Shown here: positions 5,381 through 7,399 of the stretch, in pieces | Numbering within the stretch: the first letter of the stretch is position 1 | Layout: each line of letters opens with the position of its first letter | Assembly (NCBI GenBank): GCA_050258815.1 | Contig: JBLMZM010000251.1 | Coordinates: 1-7,399 of the forward strand | DNA: 7,399 nt | DNA from: JAAXKN01 sp050258815 | Lineage (GTDB): Bacteria > Bacteroidota > Ignavibacteria > Ignavibacteriales > SURF-24 | Direction of reading: 5' to 3' | Notes under the pieces: generated by a model | What the model saw: the letters and a program-made list of their open reading frames with translations, nothing else | Told to the model about the DNA's origin: nothing | The model's database searches: none | Made by a program: the position numbers and the translations under genes

Positions 5381-7399
5381 TTATTTTATCATTAACATCT
5401 TCTTGTTAAAATTAACCTTTTCTCCGCTGAGCCTGTAGATATAAACTCCGCTTGAGAGATCGGAGAGATTAAGGCTAACTTTATGATAGCCTGCTGAGAG
5501 TTCACCGGAAATCAGCGTCCTTATCTCCTGACCTAAAAGGTTGTATACTTTCAGGGAGTACTTCCCGCTAACCGGGACGGCAAATTCGATTGTGGTCTCC
5601 GGATTGAAGGGATTTGGATAATTCTGCTGTAAACTGAACTCTTTAGGTAATGAAGATTCTCCGTTAACTGACGAAGTATTCTTTAACCCTGAGATCATAT
5701 ATAGCTTGCCATCTTTTGATCCCGCATACATTTCGGAAGCATCTAAACTTATCAAGATGCTGCTTACGCCGGAACCTCCCATACCCAGGGATTTAGAATC
5801 ATTCTGATTGCTACCAATCACATAGATTCCACCAGACCAGGAGCTTAAATATACATTACCGCTTTTATCGGTTACTATAGAATATATGAACGGAGTATTT
5901 ATTGAAGTGACTCTTTCCCAGTTTGCCCCCTCGTCGGTGCTTCTGTAGAGTCCATCACTATATAATCCTGCATATATAGAATTGTCTGATGAGCCAAGGG
6001 ACCATACAAAATTATTCCCAACCTCGTGTCTGTACCATTTATTCTCTCCTGAGCGCATCTTGAAAATACCGCCCCCGACACTGCCGGCAAACATATTTCC
6101 GTTTTTATCTGCCGTAAGTGACTGAATGGCAGTATAGTATCCAAGTCCATCATTCAACTCACTCCAGGTGGATGCATTGTCAGTCGACCTGTAAATTCCA
6201 TGGCCCCAGGTTCCCGCAATAAGGGACCCGTCAAATGAAATAAGAGCATGCACATCTTTACCGGATAAAGAAGTTAATGCCCATGCCGAACTATCAAGCC
6301 TATAGACGCCTTTTTCTGTAGCTGCAAATAATGAACCGTTATTAAAGCAGAGAGACCATATCCAGCCTACATTCATATCACTATTGATCCTGGCCCAGTT
6401 CTTACCATTATCGGTTGATTTATATATCTTACCGCCTACGGTTCCCGCATACATTGCATTGGCGTCGGTTGCCAAAGCGTACACTATCTCTCCCTGAGTA
6501 AATGAGCTTACTTCCTGCCAGAATCCTGCATTGCTGTTGCCTGTGTTTCCGTTGTTTCCTTGTGAAACTGATGAGGCAGTAATTGTAACACTTGATGAGT
6601 TGTTACTCTCAACGGGGTCTGTAGTTAATGCTGCGCTTACAGAGGCAATGTTGGTAATCTTCTTGTCAAGAGGAATATTGCCCAGGAACTTTGAATTGTT
6701 AAACTGACCCTGACCTTTAAGGGACTTGCAGATCATCTGCCCGTTTTGTACGCCGCTTGAGAATTCTACGCTTGCCAGAGGTGCTAATATGGAACCTCTT
6801 ACATCAATCCCCGCGATGGTCAGATCCGTAGCCTCGTAGAAGTTGTAAAGGACATTAGTTATCGCGGTGCCGTTGACTACCAGCCCGCCTGTCCACCTGA
6901 CCTTATCACCGCTTATGTTTACAAGAACTACAGCACCGTTAGGAACATCTATCTGGAAATTGTTGGCATTAGAAAGATCAGATCCGTTTACATTGAAGAC
7001 ATTAAGATAAGGATCGGTTCCGGATAACAATAATCCTCCCCATTCGAGCTTTGTACTACCATTTATAACATAAGTGCTTAGAGTCGAAGAAAGATTTTCA
7101 AGATAAGACTTTGCTGATGCAAAATTTATCGGACTGTCATGACGAAGCGCGCCGTCAATTGATACCCCTAAGAGCGGAAGGTTAGTACTGCCGCCATAGA
7201 CTGCATTCCCGTTATAAACCCTTCCGCTTGTATAGGTAAGGTTTCTTCCAACTATTAGTACGTCACCGCTGTTTGAAGCAAGCTGGTCGCCAAAACTATA
7301 GCCTCCGAAAGTAGCATCTCTTCCAATGGCTGCCTTGCCCTGAGTATCTGAGGATGGCTGTTCAGCATCCTGCAATACAAACAGATTATAATCCTTTGC
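5381..7399 (-). CDS. Choice-of-anchor A domain / BNR beta-propeller protein with T9SS type A sorting domain (5' end off window)
   Basis: The frame is open from the right edge to TAA at 5383-5381: 672 visible residues. The TTG at 7375 is not the start, because the eight upstream codons (A-K-D-Y-N-L-F-V) belong to the same domain. Residues 1 to about 243 match choice-of-anchor A: N-L-F-V-L-Q-D, S-D-T-Q-G-K-A-A-I-G, L-I-V-G-R-N-L-T-Y-T-S-G-R-V-Y-N-G, then A-K-S-Y-L and, near 191-205, D-L-T-I-A-G-I-D-V-R-G-S-I-L-A-P. A Ser/Asn/Gly-rich linker follows (about 260-291). Residues about 294-571 carry six or seven propeller repeats, with Asp-box motifs at about 323-338, 401-415 and 483-497 (I-Y-[KR]-S-T-D-x-G-x-x-W) and weaker copies between. 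Residues 587-672 are a T9SS tag (YPNPFNP at 593-599). The protein is probably secreted or held on the cell surface. The propeller resembles BNR/sialidase-type binding folds, but no sialidase active site was identified, so binding or adhesion is an inference. A strong stem-loop follows the stop. Confidence 0.9.
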   Translation of the reverse strand, partial: AKDYNLFVLQDAEQPSSDTQGKAAIGRDATFGGYSFGDQLASNSGDVLIVGRNLTYTSGRVYNGNAVYGGSTNLPLLGVSIDGALRHDSPINFASAKSYLENLSSTLSTYVINGSTKLEWGGLLLSGTDPYLNVFNVNGSDLSNANNFQIDVPNGAVVLVNISGDKVRWTGGLVVNGTAITNVLYNFYEATDLTIAGIDVRGSILAPLASVEFSSGVQNGQMICKSLKGQGQFNNSKFLGNIPLDKKITNIASVSAALTTDPVESNNSSSVTITASSVSQGNNGNTGNSNAGFWQEVSSFTQGEIVYALATDANAMYAGTVGGKIYKSTDNGKNWARINSDMNVGWIWSLCFNNGSLFAATEKGVYRLDSSAWALTSLSGKDVHALISFDGSLIAGTWGHGIYRSTDNASTWSELNDGLGYYTAIQSLTADKNGNMFAGSVGGGIFKMRSGENKWYRHEVGNNFVWSLGSSDNSIYAGLYSDGLYRSTDEGANWERVTSINTPFIYSIVTDKSGNVYLSSWSGGIYVIGSNQNDSKSLGMGGSGVSSILISLDASEMYAGSKDGKLYMISGLKNTSSVNGESSLPKEFSLQQNYPNPFNPETTIEFAVPVSGKYSLKVYNLLGQEIRTLISGELSAGYHKVSLNLSDLSSGVYIYRLSGEKVNFNKKMLMIK

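Noticed and set aside
5899..6153. Minus-strand frame of 84 codons within the propeller gene
   Set aside because: It is out of frame with clear propeller repeats; its length reflects the composition of the real gene.
6050..6480. Propeller blades considered as a sialidase enzyme
   Set aside because: Asp-box motifs are present, but the arginine triad and other sialidase catalytic residues could not be identified. Asp-boxes occur in many non-enzymatic propellers.
7373..7375. TTG as the start codon of the propeller gene
   Set aside because: Codons upstream to the window edge are in frame and encode conserved choice-of-anchor A residues (N-L-F-V). No signal peptide follows the TTG, although the T9SS tag requires Sec export.
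1..7399. CRISPR arrays, tRNA or rRNA genes, riboswitches, phage attachment sites
   Set aside because: No regularly spaced repeats, cloverleaf-like sequence or conserved RNA motifs were seen by eye on either strand.

Overview
The window looks like chromosomal DNA of a member of the Bacteroidota/FCB group, most likely Ignavibacteria or a close relative. The main evidence is two long reading frames ending in type IX secretion system (T9SS) type A sorting domains of the form N-Y-P-N-P-F-N-P-x-T-T-I...L-K-V-Y-[ND]-[IL]-L-G...S-G-V-Y-I-Y. This wording is typical of Ignavibacteria and related FCB lineages. A TonB-receptor N-terminus with a carboxypeptidase-regulatory-like domain, and signal peptides ending near F-G-Q and Q-A-Q, fit the same group. 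Two of the genes have clear Shine-Dalgarno sequences, which Bacteroidia usually lack. The assignment rests on motifs only.

Layout, left to right; all genes that look intact are on the minus strand. (1) Positions 1-538: the 5' part of a TonB-dependent receptor-like outer-membrane beta-barrel protein, running off the left edge. (2) Positions 539-1085: a mostly non-coding gap. It holds a degenerate small reading frame with one in-frame TGA, tandem TATAAT boxes, a small palindrome, and a hairpin that probably terminates the next gene. (3) Positions 1086-4706: a complete 1206-residue secreted subtilase (S8 peptidase) with signal peptide, propeptide, intact Asp-His-Asn-Ser catalytic set, an Fn3-like region, a long unrecognised middle and a T9SS tag. 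It has its own RBS and a candidate Bacteroidota-type promoter. (4) Positions 4707-5380: intergenic DNA with a decayed plus-strand DDE transposase (integrase core) relic and a 15-bp perfect stem-loop. (5) Positions 5381-7399: the 3' part of a secreted or cell-surface protein with a choice-of-anchor A domain, a BNR/Asp-box beta-propeller and a T9SS tag. Its true start lies beyond the right edge.

The content points to the cell envelope: an outer-membrane receptor and two T9SS cargo proteins. The gaps, internal terminators and transposon remnant suggest independent transcription units rather than one operon. I see no defence system, CRISPR array, RNA gene or clearly undescribed system. The most notable items are the choice-of-anchor A/propeller/T9SS architecture, the transposase relic, and the interrupted small frame ahead of the receptor gene.
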